Shown here: one piece after another, positions 1-5,871 of the stretch
Layout of the letters: every line of letters begins with the position of its first letter
Position numbering within the stretch: the first letter of the stretch is position 1
Source of the DNA: Paraprevotella sp.
Lineage (GTDB): Bacteria > Bacteroidota > Bacteroidia > Bacteroidales > Bacteroidaceae
Direction of reading: 5' to 3'
Assembly (NCBI GenBank): GCA_017425765.1
Contig: JAFOXE010000183.1
Coordinates: forward strand, 1 to 6,311
DNA: 6,311 bases
Made by a program: the position numbers and the translations under genes
The notes under the pieces: generated by a model
The model's database searches: none
What the model saw: the letters and a program-made list of their open reading frames with translations, nothing else
What the model was told of the DNA's origin: nothing

Positions 1-399
1 GTAGCCCTTGATAATTTCTTCTTTTTCCAAAGCCTCGTTCACACGTTCCCAAGAACGGCTAGCGCGTGCTTTCTTGTGAGAAAGGATTAGTTGACCTTTC
101 TTGTCTTCTTGATTTTCGATGTACACCTCAACAGTGTCACCAACCTTCAAGTCAGGGTTGTAACGGAATTCGCTTGTAGGAATGATACCGTCTGATTTGA
201 AGCCGATGTTTACTACGACTTCACGTTTGTTCATTGCAATGACCTTACCGTCGATTACTTCGTGGTCATTTACGTTGTTCAAAGAGCTAGTGTAAGCTTG
301 CTCTTGTGCTTCACGGCTCTCGCCGCACACTGCATCGCCTGAAGCATATGCTTCCCAATCGAAATCGGCCAAAGGCGCTACGTTTTTTAAATCTGCCAT
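1..399 (-). CDS. rpsA: 30S ribosomal protein S1, N-terminal part (cut by window edge)
   Basis: The first 133 codons of ribosomal protein S1, which binds mRNA on the 30S subunit and helps start translation. The ATG is at 399-397 and the frame is open to the window edge, so the C-terminal repeats are missing. The protein starts MADLKNVAPLADFDWEAY, a short acidic N-terminus. The first S1 (OB-fold) repeat follows at about residues 45-113, with the core GFKSDGIIPTSEF (67-79) and the end GQLILSHKKA (102-111); a second repeat should begin after KGY. Bacteroidetes S1 proteins usually carry several such repeats in roughly 600 residues (family knowledge). The leader before the ATG is A/T-only for about 14 nt and has no Shine-Dalgarno, as is normal in this phylum. 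It is probably transcribed from its own promoter (-7 box at 465-472), because pfkA upstream ends in a terminator. Confidence 0.95.
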   Translation of the reverse strand, partial: MADLKNVAPLADFDWEAYASGDAVCGESREAQEQAYTSSLNNVNDHEVIDGKVIAMNKREVVVNIGFKSDGIIPTSEFRYNPDLKVGDTVEVYIENQEDKKGQLILSHKKARASRSWERVNEALEKEEIIKGY

Positions 400-429
400 T
401 TAATTAATTAATTGTGAGTTAAATACTTA

Positions 430-446
430 ATAATGTTAGACATTAT
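430..446 (-). promoter_or_regulatory. Inverted repeat in the rpsA leader
   Basis: ATAATGT (430-436), a 3-base spacer, then ACATTAT (440-446) form a perfect 7-bp stem inside the predicted 5' leader of rpsA, between the -7 box and the start codon. It is A/T rich and would be only moderately stable. Because S1 controls its own synthesis in E. coli, a role in autogenous control is conceivable, but that is inference. Confidence 0.35.
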
Positions 447-464
447 ATTGTTTGTAAATCGCGG

Positions 465-472
465 CAAAGGTA
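465..472 (-). promoter_or_regulatory. Putative rpsA promoter, -7 element
   Basis: Read on the minus strand this is TACCTTTG, a full match to the Bacteroides -7 consensus TAnnTTTG. It lies 66 bp before the rpsA ATG, giving a leader of about 60 nt. No good -33 TTTG is visible 19-21 bp upstream, so the call rests on the -7 box and its position. Confidence 0.55.
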
Positions 473-527
473 CAAATATTTCTTGATATGAGCATCACTT
501 TATGGTTCTTTTTTATATAATGTACCG

Positions 528-573
528 AAAAACGCGTAGATTTTTCCTTTTGTGGAGAAAATCTGCACGTTTT
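528..573 (-). terminator. Intrinsic terminator of pfkA
   Basis: On the minus strand the two arms AAAACGTGCAGATTTT and AAAATCTACGCGTTTT can pair over 16 positions with one G-U wobble and one C/A mismatch. An inner TCC/GGA stem extends it. A run of five T follows the right arm. It starts 17 nt after the pfkA stop codon. The stem is fairly A/T rich, so efficiency is uncertain, but the placement between pfkA and the rpsA promoter fits a terminator. Confidence 0.65.
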
Positions 574-589
574 CTTTGTGACTTATTCT

Positions 590-1567
590 TTAGATGGATA
601 GGATTCCTAACACATCAATAAGTTCTTTCTTAACGGGCTTGTCGCTCTTGATGGCATTTGAGATGGGTACGTAAACCACTTCGTCGTTTCTAATGCCAAT
701 CATCACGTTTCGTTGGCCTTCTTTTAGCGCTTGGATTGCACCAACACCGAGGCGAGAGGCCAAGATGCGGTCGCTGGCGCTGGGGGAACCTCCTCTTTGC
801 AAGTGGCCAAGGATGGACACACGTACATCGTATTCCGGATATTCCTTGCGTACTCGTTCGGCGTAGTACATGGCACCACACTTTGGGCTTTCGGAAACCA
901 ATACGATGCTGGAATTCTTACTTTTACGAATTCCTCGTCCGATGAATTGCTCCAATTGGTTGGCGTGAGTCGAGTCTTCCGGAATGATGGCTGCTTCGGC
1001 TCCGCTGGCGATGGCGCTGTTTTGTGCTAAGAAACCTGCATCGCGCCCCATAACCTCCACGAAGAATATGCGTTCGTGAGAGTTTGCTGTGTCGCGAATT
1101 TTGTCTACGCATTCCACAATGGTGTTCAATGTGGTGTCGTATCCGATGGTAGAGTCGGTGCCGTTTAGGTCGTTGTCAATGGTGCCGGGTAATCCGATGC
1201 AGGGAACATCAAATTCTTCAGCAAAAATGCGGGCTCCGTTTAGAGAACCGTTTCCGCCGATGACGATTAGGGCGTCGATGCCTTCGGCTTTCATGTTTTC
1301 GTACGCCTTGGCGCGGCCTTCTGGCGTTTGGAACTCGGCGCAGCGGGCGGTTTTCAAGATGGTTCCGCCGCGCTGAATGATATTACTGACATTCTCGGTT
1401 GTGAATTCCTTAATGTCGCCGGTTATTAAACCCTCGTAGCCACGATAAATGGCTTTGACTTTTAGATTAGAAGCTATGGCTGAACGAGTTATCGCGCGGA
1501 TGGCTGCGTTCATGCCGGGAGCGTCGCCTCCTGAAGTAAGGATGCCTATACAATTGATTTTTGCCAT
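590..1567 (-). CDS. pfkA: ATP-dependent 6-phosphofructokinase
   Basis: A 325-residue cytoplasmic glycolytic enzyme that phosphorylates fructose 6-phosphate to fructose 1,6-bisphosphate; the length is normal for bacterial PfkA (about 320). Visible motifs are the nucleotide loop [14 protein letters not shown] (11-24), RGGT (66-69), [10 protein letters not shown] (103-112), the catalytic block PGTIDND (127-133, with Asp131 as the proton acceptor by alignment to E. coli Asp127), VEVMGRDAG (170-178) and [13 protein letters not shown] (255-267). Gly107 and Gly128 occupy the positions that favour ATP over pyrophosphate (E. coli Gly104 and Gly124). Asn106 replaces the usual Mg-binding Asp (E. coli Asp103). 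The start is the ATG at 1567 (MAKINCIG), matching the family N-terminus. A longer frame to 1681 adds 38 unrelated residues and overlaps the probable promoter. It is probably a single-gene unit: possible -7 box at 1597-1604 and terminator at 528-573. Confidence 0.96.
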   Translation of the reverse strand: MAKINCIGILTSGGDAPGMNAAIRAITRSAIASNLKVKAIYRGYEGLITGDIKEFTTENVSNIIQRGGTILKTARCAEFQTPEGRAKAYENMKAEGIDALIVIGGNGSLNGARIFAEEFDVPCIGLPGTIDNDLNGTDSTIGYDTTLNTIVECVDKIRDTANSHERIFFVEVMGRDAGFLAQNSAIASGAEAAIIPEDSTHANQLEQFIGRGIRKSKNSSIVLVSESPKCGAMYYAERVRKEYPEYDVRVSILGHLQRGGSPSASDRILASRLGVGAIQALKEGQRNVMIGIRNDEVVYVPISNAIKSDKPVKKELIDVLGILSI

Positions 1568-1596
1568 TTTTATTACCAAATAAGTTTTTATGGGTG

Positions 1597-1604
1597 TAAA
1601 GGTA
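1597..1604 (-). promoter_or_regulatory. Putative pfkA promoter, -7 element
   Basis: The minus strand reads TACCTTTA, 7 of 8 positions of the Bacteroides form TACCTTTG, 30 bp upstream of the pfkA ATG. No clear TTTG stands 19-21 bp further upstream. The short A-rich leader before the ATG lacks a Shine-Dalgarno sequence. Confidence 0.4.
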
Positions 1605-1679
1605 TAAACAAAATCATTTCCGTGTTTATTTATGCGGATAAAAATATGAAAAAACTTTGCCGAAGACTGTGCGTAAAAC

Positions 1680-1761
1680 ACACCGTGGTGTAATATGATG
1701 TTATATGCTCGTGTGGTGGGTCGTTACACCATGGTGTAATATAGTGTTATATGCTCGTGTG
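1680..1761. repeat. Tandem 36-bp direct repeat with palindromic head
   Basis: Two 36-bp copies (1680-1715 and 1726-1761) match at 33 of 36 positions and are separated by 10 bp, so the period is 46 bp. Each begins with an inverted repeat: ACACC-GT-GGTGT in copy 1 and a perfect ACACCATGGTGT in copy 2. The second extends to a perfect 16-bp palindrome, TTACACCATGGTGTAA (1724-1739). Each copy ends with TTATATGCTCGTGTG. They lie about 75-160 bp upstream of the candidate pfkA -7 box. Paired operator sites or a duplicated intergenic repeat unit are both possible. Confidence 0.75.
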
Positions 1762-1900
1762 TTTTTAGCGGGCATGAGGTGTAGATGTTGTGTGTTTGTG
1801 ATGCTCGTTTCGTGAGGTGAGAGTGGAGCTTTTCGACAAGAGTGACAATGTGGATGTTCTTGTGATTGCGTAATAGGGTGGAGTTAACGTGTTTTTCTGT

Positions 1901-1931
1901 TTTGATGCTCTATGCCTAGCTTTTATATTTG
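1901..1931 (+). promoter_or_regulatory. Orphan Bacteroides-type promoter on the plus strand
   Basis: TTTG (1901-1904), a 19-bp spacer, then TATATTTG (1924-1931) match the -33/-7 consensus TTTG-N19-21-TAnnTTTG completely. No annotated gene follows. Downstream are a 16-codon frame (1942-1992), a GACTTC/GAAGTC hairpin (1954-1970), and the hairpin at 2010-2038 that terminates the opposing tRNA operon. It may drive a small RNA, or it may be a chance match in A/T-rich DNA. Confidence 0.35.
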
Positions 1932-2000
1932 GTTTTATAAAATGATTTTCAATGACTTCAGGGAGAAGTCCTGTAGCTTTTGGGAGCTCTAAATGTGTAT

Positions 2001-2038
2001 AAAAACAAAGAAGCCTCTCGGTTTTACCGAAAGGCTTC
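2001..2038 (-). terminator. Intrinsic terminator of the tRNA operon
   Basis: On the minus strand GAAGCCTTTCGGT pairs with ACCGAGAGGCTTC over 13 positions (one G-U wobble) around an AAA loop. The T-rich tail TTTGTTTTT (2009-2001) follows. It lies just after the 3' end of tRNA-Asp, the last gene of the operon. On the plus strand no T run follows the stem, so it acts mainly for the minus strand. Confidence 0.9.
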
Positions 2039-2041
2039 CAG

Positions 2042-2115
2042 CGGTGCGTACGGGACTCGAACCCGTGACCCCATGCGTGACAGGCATGTATTCTAACCAA
2101 CTGAACTAACGCACC
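2042..2115 (-). tRNA. tRNA-Asp (GTC)
   Basis: A 74-nt cloverleaf. The acceptor GGTGCGT pairs with ACGCACC. The anticodon stem CATGC/GCATG encloses loop CTGTCAC with anticodon GTC, and the T arm is ACGGG-TTCGAGT-CCCGT. The discriminator base is G, as expected for Asp. The 3' CCA is not encoded. It is the last tRNA of the five-gene operon, followed directly by the terminator. Confidence 0.97.
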
Positions 2116-2124
2116 ATTAAAAAG

Positions 2125-2200
<76 letters not shown>

Positions 2201-2213
2201 AGGTTGTTGGGTG

Positions 2214-2296
2214 TGGGTGGTGATGGATTCGAACCACCGAAGGCGAAAGCCAGCAGATTTACAGTCTGCCCCATTTGGCCACTCTGGTAACCACCC
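2214..2296 (-). tRNA. tRNA-Tyr (GTA)
   Basis: An 83-nt class II tRNA with a long variable arm. The acceptor GGGTGGT pairs with ACCACCC. The anticodon stem GCAGA/TCTGC encloses loop CTGTAAA (anticodon GTA), followed by a variable arm with stem GGC/GCC. The T loop is TTCGAAT and the discriminator is A. CCA is not encoded. Confidence 0.96.
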
Positions 2297-2304
2297 TCTC
2301 TTTG

Positions 2305-2378
2305 TGACTCCGACAGGATTCAAACCTGTAACCTTCTGATCCGTAGTCAGATGCTCTATTCAGTTGAGCTACGGAGCC
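2305..2378 (-). tRNA. tRNA-Arg (ACG)
   Basis: The acceptor GGCTCCG pairs with CGGAGTC, with a G-U wobble at the second pair. The D arm is GCTCAACTGAATAGAGC. The anticodon stem TCTGA/TCAGA encloses loop CTACGGA (anticodon ACG, whose A34 is normally deaminated to inosine). The T arm is ACAGG-TTTGAAT-CCTGT, the discriminator is A, and no CCA is encoded. It lies only 8 nt before tRNA-Tyr. Confidence 0.96.
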
Positions 2379-2392
2379 GTTATAAGAGTTTT

Positions 2393-2470
2393 TGGTGGGC
2401 GTTGACGGATTCGAACCGCCGACCCTCTGCTTGTAAGGCAGATGCTCTGAACCAGCTGAGCTAAACGCCC
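2393..2470 (-). tRNA. tRNA-Val (TAC)
   Basis: First gene of the tRNA operon. The acceptor GGGCGTT pairs with AACGCCC. The D arm is GCTCAGCTGGTTCAGAGC, the anticodon stem TCTGC/GCAGA encloses loop CTTACAA (anticodon TAC), and the T arm is GGCGG-TTCGAAT-CCGTC. The discriminator is A. A 3' CCA is encoded (2393-2395) and is included in the coordinates. Confidence 0.97.
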
Positions 2471-2497
2471 TTCGTAAGGTGTTGTTTCCTTATCGAA
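2471..2497 (-). promoter_or_regulatory. Leader hairpin abutting tRNA-Val
   Basis: On the transcript TTCGATAAGG pairs with CCTTACGAA (9 pairs with one bulged A) around an 8-nt loop. The hairpin ends exactly at the mature 5' end of tRNA-Val. It lies between the promoter and the first tRNA, so it would be in the 5' leader that RNase P removes. A role in processing is inference. Confidence 0.55.
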
Positions 2498-2505
2498 AGC
2501 GGGTG

Positions 2506-2537
2506 CAAAGGTAGAGGATTTTGAATTACACTCCAAA
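2506..2537 (-). promoter_or_regulatory. Promoter of the tRNA operon
   Basis: On the minus strand TTTG (2537-2534), a 20-bp spacer and TACCTTTG (2513-2506) match the Bacteroides consensus at both boxes with ideal spacing. The -7 box ends 35 bp before tRNA-Val, so all five tRNAs are probably one transcript ending at the terminator at 2001-2038. Confidence 0.85.
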
Positions 2538-2555
2538 TATTTTTGAATCTTTTTT

Positions 2556-2599
2556 ATGCTCATGTGTAAAAAAGAAATACGTATTTCGTGCTCATGTGT
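2556..2599. repeat. Palindrome flanked by direct repeats upstream of the tRNA promoter
   Basis: TGCTCATGTGT occurs at 2557-2567 and again at 2589-2599, 32 bp apart, close to three helical turns. Between them is a perfect 14-bp palindrome, GAAATACGTATTTC (2574-2587). The whole lies about 20-60 bp upstream of the -33 box of the tRNA promoter, where an activator could bind. A version of the direct repeat (TGCTCGTGTG) also ends both copies of the repeat at 1680-1761. Confidence 0.5.
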
Positions 2600-2793
2600 C
2601 TGCAATATATTGTGTTACAGGTAGAAAACTTTTTGACTTAGGTTTTGAAATATTTTTGTCTAATGCACCCTCTTTTTCTATGATAATATAAAAATGGGAC
2701 AGTCTGGGTGTTATTTGTAGGTTGCTATTATCAATAAAACATATTGAGGTATGTGCTTAAGGTAATTGCTTTGAATGGAATATCAAAATGTGA
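2600..2793. other. A/T-rich spacer downstream of uvrB
   Basis: With the tRNA promoter region this makes the 323-bp gene-free gap between tRNA-Val and the uvrB stop codon. I see no gene here. The only structure downstream of uvrB is a weak TCAATA/TATTGA hairpin (2731-2747) with no clear T run, so a convincing uvrB terminator is lacking. A -7-like TATTTTTG (2651-2658, plus strand) has no properly spaced -33 partner. Confidence 0.5.
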
Positions 2794-4815
2794 CTATTTC
2801 TGCTTGAGTAGTTCTTGCAGGCGTAGCATTTCGTCGCGATACTGTGCCGCTTCGATGAATTCCATTTTGCGTGCAGCGTCCTGCATAAGTTGTTTGCTTC
2901 GCTCTATGCTCTTCTCCAATTGTTCGCGAGTCATGTATTCCACAATCGGGTCGGCGGCAAGTGTAGGCTTTTCGGGCTCTATGTAGGCGCGTGTATCTAG
3001 CTTTCCTTCAGCATTGGCGCTGATGAGGTCGGTCATCTTTCTTGCTTTTCGTACTTGTTTTGGAGTAATACCGTGTTCTTCGTTGTATCGTAGTTGTTTT
3101 TCACGTCGACGGTTGGTTTCGTCGATGGTTTTCTTCATGCTGTCTGTGATGCGATCAGCGTACATGATGGCTTTCCCGTTTACGTTACGGGCGGCACGTC
3201 CTACGGTTTGGGTTAACGAACGATGGGAGCGTAGAAAGCCTTCCTTGTCGGCATCCAAGATAGCTACTAGGGAAACTTCGGGAAGATCGAGGCCTTCTCG
3301 AAGAAGATTAACACCAACCAGCACGTCGAAACGCCCAGCGCGTAGGTCGTCCATAATCTGTACACGCTCTAATGTGTCTACGTCGCTATGAATATAATTT
3401 GTGCGTATGTCGTGTTTTAATAGGTAGTCTGTGAGTTCCTCTGCCATGCGTTTGGTAAGTGTGGTGACCAACGTGCGCTCGTCGCGCTCTACTCGTTGCT
3501 GGATTTCTTCCATTAAATCATCCATTTGATTCATGCTGGGCCTTACTTCAATAACAGGGTCGAGTAGGCCGGTGGGACGAATTAATTGCTCTACAACCAC
3601 ACCTTCGCTTTGTTGCAGCTCATATGTTGCCGGAGTGGCCGACACATAGATGACCTGTTTGGCCATTTGTTGGAATTCTTCGAACTTTAAGGGGCGGTTG
3701 TCCATGGCTGCCGGAAGACGGAATCCATATTCCACTAAATTGGTCTTACGGGCCCTGTCTCCGCCGTACATCGCATTGATTTGCGGTACAGAAACGTGAC
3801 TTTCGTCTATAACTATAAGAAAATCGTCGGGGAAAAAGTCCAACAAGCAATACGGTCGCGTTCCGGCTTCTCGGCCGTCAAAATATCTCGAATAGTTCTC
3901 AATGCCACTGCAGTGCCCCAATTCGCGCAGCATTTCCATGTCGTAGGTGACGCGTTCGTATAGTCGTTTGGCCTCGTAGGACTTGCCGATTTCTTGAAAA
4001 TATTGTACACGTTCCGATAGGTCGTCTTCTATTTGTTTGATGGCTGCAAGCGTGGTTTCTTGCGTGGTCATAAATAGGTTGGCCGGATAGATTCTGTACT
4101 CTTCGAAACTGCCTAATCGCATGCAACTTATGGGATCTACTTCTTCTATCGCGTCAATTTCGTCGTCCCAAAAGGTGATGCGAAGAAGGTTGTCGGAGTA
4201 AGCTAAATAGATGTCTACGGTGTCGCCCTTTACGCGAAAACAACCCCGACTTAGTTCTAAATCGTTGCGGGTGTACAGACTGCTTACCAATCTGCGTAGT
4301 AATACGTTGCGATCCAGTAGGCTGCCTCGTTTTAATTCAATGACATTGTCGTAGAATGCTGCTGGATTTCCCATGCCGTAAATGCAGCTAACTGACGATA
4401 CAACTATTACGTCCTTGCGGCCGGATAAAAGGGCGGAGGTGGCGGCAAGACGAAGTTTGTCGATCTCGTCGTTGATGGCCAAATCTTTTTCTATATAGGT
4501 GTCGGTAGAAGGTATATAAGCTTCGGGTTGGTAGTAGTCGTAGTACGAAACGTAATACTCTACTGCGTTTTTTGGAAAGAAACTCTTGAACTCGCCATAC
4601 AATTGGGCTGCCAAAGTTTTGTTGTGACTTAGAATGAGTGTGGGTTTATTGATGTTTTTGATGACGTTTGCTATGGTAAATGTTTTGCCGGATCCGGTCA
4701 CACCCAAAAGGGTTTGTGCCGGCAAGTGTTGAAGAACTCCGGCGGTTAACTGCTCAATGGCCTCCGGCTGGTCGCCGGTGGGATGAAATTCGGAGGCAAG
4801 TTCAAAGTTGGGCAT
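2794..4815 (-). CDS. uvrB: Excinuclease ABC subunit B (UvrB)
   Basis: The 673-residue damage-verifying helicase of nucleotide excision repair. It is loaded by UvrA, opens DNA around a lesion and recruits UvrC for incision. Motifs in order: Walker A GVTGSGKT (38-45); the lesion-probing beta-hairpin in VSYYDYYQPEAYIPSTD (89-105); SGIENYSRYF (303-312); the Walker B/DEAD-like VIDESHV (335-341); VSATP (391-395); VGVNLLREGLDLPEV (500-514); motif VI QTVGRAARN (536-544); and a C-terminal UVR domain (about 631-666) that contacts UvrC. The length is typical and all key motifs are intact. I chose the ATG at 4815 (MPNFELASEFHPTGDQ); the frame extends to a TTG at 4848, but that codon lies inside the -7 box. 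It is divergent from bamD and looks like a single-gene unit with no strong terminator. Confidence 0.97.
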   Translation of the reverse strand: MPNFELASEFHPTGDQPEAIEQLTAGVLQHLPAQTLLGVTGSGKTFTIANVIKNINKPTLILSHNKTLAAQLYGEFKSFFPKNAVEYYVSYYDYYQPEAYIPSTDTYIEKDLAINDEIDKLRLAATSALLSGRKDVIVVSSVSCIYGMGNPAAFYDNVIELKRGSLLDRNVLLRRLVSSLYTRNDLELSRGCFRVKGDTVDIYLAYSDNLLRITFWDDEIDAIEEVDPISCMRLGSFEEYRIYPANLFMTTQETTLAAIKQIEDDLSERVQYFQEIGKSYEAKRLYERVTYDMEMLRELGHCSGIENYSRYFDGREAGTRPYCLLDFFPDDFLIVIDESHVSVPQINAMYGGDRARKTNLVEYGFRLPAAMDNRPLKFEEFQQMAKQVIYVSATPATYELQQSEGVVVEQLIRPTGLLDPVIEVRPSMNQMDDLMEEIQQRVERDERTLVTTLTKRMAEELTDYLLKHDIRTNYIHSDVDTLERVQIMDDLRAGRFDVLVGVNLLREGLDLPEVSLVAILDADKEGFLRSHRSLTQTVGRAARNVNGKAIMYADRITDSMKKTIDETNRRREKQLRYNEEHGITPKQVRKARKMTDLISANAEGKLDTRAYIEPEKPTLAADPIVEYMTREQLEKSIERSKQLMQDAARKMEFIEAAQYRDEMLRLQELLKQK

Positions 4816-4845
4816 CGTAAATGTTGCTGTATGAGAATTTGTAGG

Positions 4846-4853
4846 CAAAATTA
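4846..4853 (-). promoter_or_regulatory. Putative uvrB promoter, -7 element
   Basis: The minus strand reads TAATTTTG, a full match to TAnnTTTG, 30 bp upstream of the chosen uvrB ATG, giving a short leader. No good -33 TTTG is seen 19-21 bp further upstream. Its overlap with the alternative TTG start argues for the internal ATG. No LexA-like operator was recognised by eye. Confidence 0.5.
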
Positions 4854-4916
4854 CGCTTTTTTACTGCACCCTCTATATATAAAAGGTGATTTTTTAGCAT
4901 AATAAAACAAACTTTT

Positions 4917-4948
4917 ATTGCAAAAGTCCATCAAAACAAGTACCTTTG
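4917..4948 (+). promoter_or_regulatory. Promoter of bamD
   Basis: ATTG (4917-4920, 3 of 4 to the -33 TTTG), a 20-bp spacer, and TACCTTTG (4941-4948, perfect -7) lie 23 bp before the bamD ATG. It diverges from the uvrB promoter about 65 bp away and would also transcribe the rpoZ remnant and dnaB if no promoter intervenes. Confidence 0.75.
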
Positions 4949-4971
4949 CAACTCAATTTCTGTACAGAGTG

Positions 4972-5802
4972 ATGAGAAATATCCTGGTTTTGTTTTTGGT
5001 AGCTTGCTTGTTCGCTTCTTGTGGGGAGTACAACAACATACAAAAAACAGCTGATTATGAATATAAATATGAGGTGGCCAAGGCTTGCTTTGTTAAAGGC
5101 GAGTATACAAAGGCTGCTACGCTTTTCGGCGAATTGTTGGCCGTGATGAAGGGCACGATTCGTGCGGAAGAGTCATTGTATTTGTTGGCCATGTCCGAAT
5201 ACCTCGGCGGTGATTGGGAAATTTCTTCCTCATATTTCAAAAAGTATTATCAGTCATATCCTAAGGGAAGATACGTAGAACATGCACGTTATTATGCCGG
5301 CAAGGCACTGTTTGACGGAACTACGGATCCTCGCTTGGATCAAGCAAATACACTTTACGCCATTGAGGAGTTCCAAAACTTCTTAGATTACTATCCCTAC
5401 ACCTCTTTGAAGAACCAAACACAAGAGATGATATTTGCTCTACAAGACAAATTGGTGGAGAAAGAGTATGGTACAGCCAAGCTATATTACGATCTTGGCA
5501 CCTACGTGGGAAACTGTAGTTATGGTGATAGTAATTATGAGGCTTGCATCGTGACAGCGGAAAATGCTTTGCGCGATTTCCCTTATGCCAATGCAGCTCG
5601 TCGTGAGTCATTTGCCATCCTCATTCTACGTGCGAAGTATCGCTTGGCGCAGCAGAGTGTAGAAGAAAAACGATTAGAACGCTATCGTGATGCCATAGAT
5701 GAATATTATGGGTTTGTCAATGAGCACCCCGAGTCAAAGTATATGGAAGAGGCTCGCAGAATATTTGCCTCCGCCGATAAAATAGTAAAGAATAGTAAAT
5801 AA
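4972..5802 (+). CDS. bamD: Outer membrane assembly lipoprotein BamD
   Basis: A 276-residue lipoprotein of the BAM complex, which with BamA inserts beta-barrel proteins into the outer membrane. The N-terminus is a lipoprotein signal: MRN, a hydrophobic stretch ILVLFLVACLF, then lipobox FASC with the lipidated Cys at residue 17, followed by GEYNNIQKTADYEYKYEVA. The rest is helical with TPR-like repeats: AKACFVKGEYTKAATLFGEL (36-55), SLYLLAMSEYLGGDWEISSS (68-87), IEEFQNFLDYYPYT (131-144), a fourth around 185-206 (ACIVTAENALRDFPYA) and a last around 238-262 (YRDAIDEYYGFVNEHPESKY). Length and layout suit Bacteroidetes BamD. The start is the ATG at 4972; the frame is open upstream to 4918, but that part contains the promoter and no signal peptide, and GTG at 4969 is less likely. 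The next frame begins 12 nt after its stop. Confidence 0.93.
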   Translation: MRNILVLFLVACLFASCGEYNNIQKTADYEYKYEVAKACFVKGEYTKAATLFGELLAVMKGTIRAEESLYLLAMSEYLGGDWEISSSYFKKYYQSYPKGRYVEHARYYAGKALFDGTTDPRLDQANTLYAIEEFQNFLDYYPYTSLKNQTQEMIFALQDKLVEKEYGTAKLYYDLGTYVGNCSYGDSNYEACIVTAENALRDFPYANAARRESFAILILRAKYRLAQQSVEEKRLERYRDAIDEYYGFVNEHPESKYMEEARRIFASADKIVKNSK

Positions 5803-5814
5803 CAATAGAATATT

Positions 5815-5865
5815 ATGGACTACAAGAAAACAAATGCTCCTACTAACACGCATATGACCTATTGA
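5815..5865 (+). pseudogene. rpoZ: Truncated 5' end of rpoZ (RNA polymerase omega), 16 codons
   Basis: ATG at 5815 opens a frame reading MDYKKTNAPTNTHMTY and then TGA. The first 12 residues match the N-terminus I know for the Bacteroidetes omega / Rpb6-like subunit (MDYKKTNAPxNTxTRD...), a protein of about 110 residues often placed right after bamD in this group. After NT the sequence departs from the family and stops. The other frame that continues here (gcatatgacctattgaaac) gives AYDLLKQYGDHK and a stop, which I do not recognise as omega. So about 90% of the gene is absent. It starts 12 nt after bamD and ends 6 nt before the dnaB ATG, so it could now serve as a short upstream frame coupled to dnaB. 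Identification rests on 12 residues plus position. Confidence 0.6.
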
Positions 5866-5871
5866 AACAAT

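Larger units (their letters stand above)
1568..2000. other. Long intergenic region between pfkA and the tRNA operon
   Basis: No convincing protein gene is present. It holds the possible pfkA promoter, a tandem palindromic direct repeat (1680-1761), and a plus-strand consensus promoter (1901-1931) followed by a 16-codon frame (1942-1992) and small hairpins. The stretch from about 1762 to 1900 shows nothing recognisable beyond a GT-rich plus strand and one partial copy of the ATGCTCGT motif at 1801. Confidence 0.6.

Noticed and set aside
731..1376. Plus-strand open frames antisense to pfkA (731-1030 and 1089-1376)
   Set aside because: They are shadows of the well-conserved pfkA reading frame, with no promoter and no recognisable protein.
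1568..1681. 38-residue N-terminal extension of PfkA
   Set aside because: It covers the probable promoter and reads as non-homologous sequence; the family start is MAKINCIG.
1680..1761. CRISPR array
   Set aside because: There are only two imperfect repeats with a 10-bp spacer and no cas genes.
2651..2658. Plus-strand -7-like TATTTTTG
   Set aside because: The nearest TTTG gives a 15-bp spacer, too short, and no gene follows on that strand.
4816..4848. TTG start adding 11 residues to UvrB
   Set aside because: The TTG lies in a -7 promoter box, and the extra residues do not match UvrB N-termini, which begin near MPNFEL.
2664..4874. 10-mer TGCACCCTCT at 2664-2673 and 4865-4874, on both sides of uvrB
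   Set aside because: A shared 10-mer is expected many times by chance in a window of this size, and the flanking similarity is only A/T richness.
5851..5856. CATATG at the rpoZ break, resembling a cloning-site scar
   Set aside because: A 6-bp site is expected by chance every few kilobases, and nothing else suggests vector sequence.
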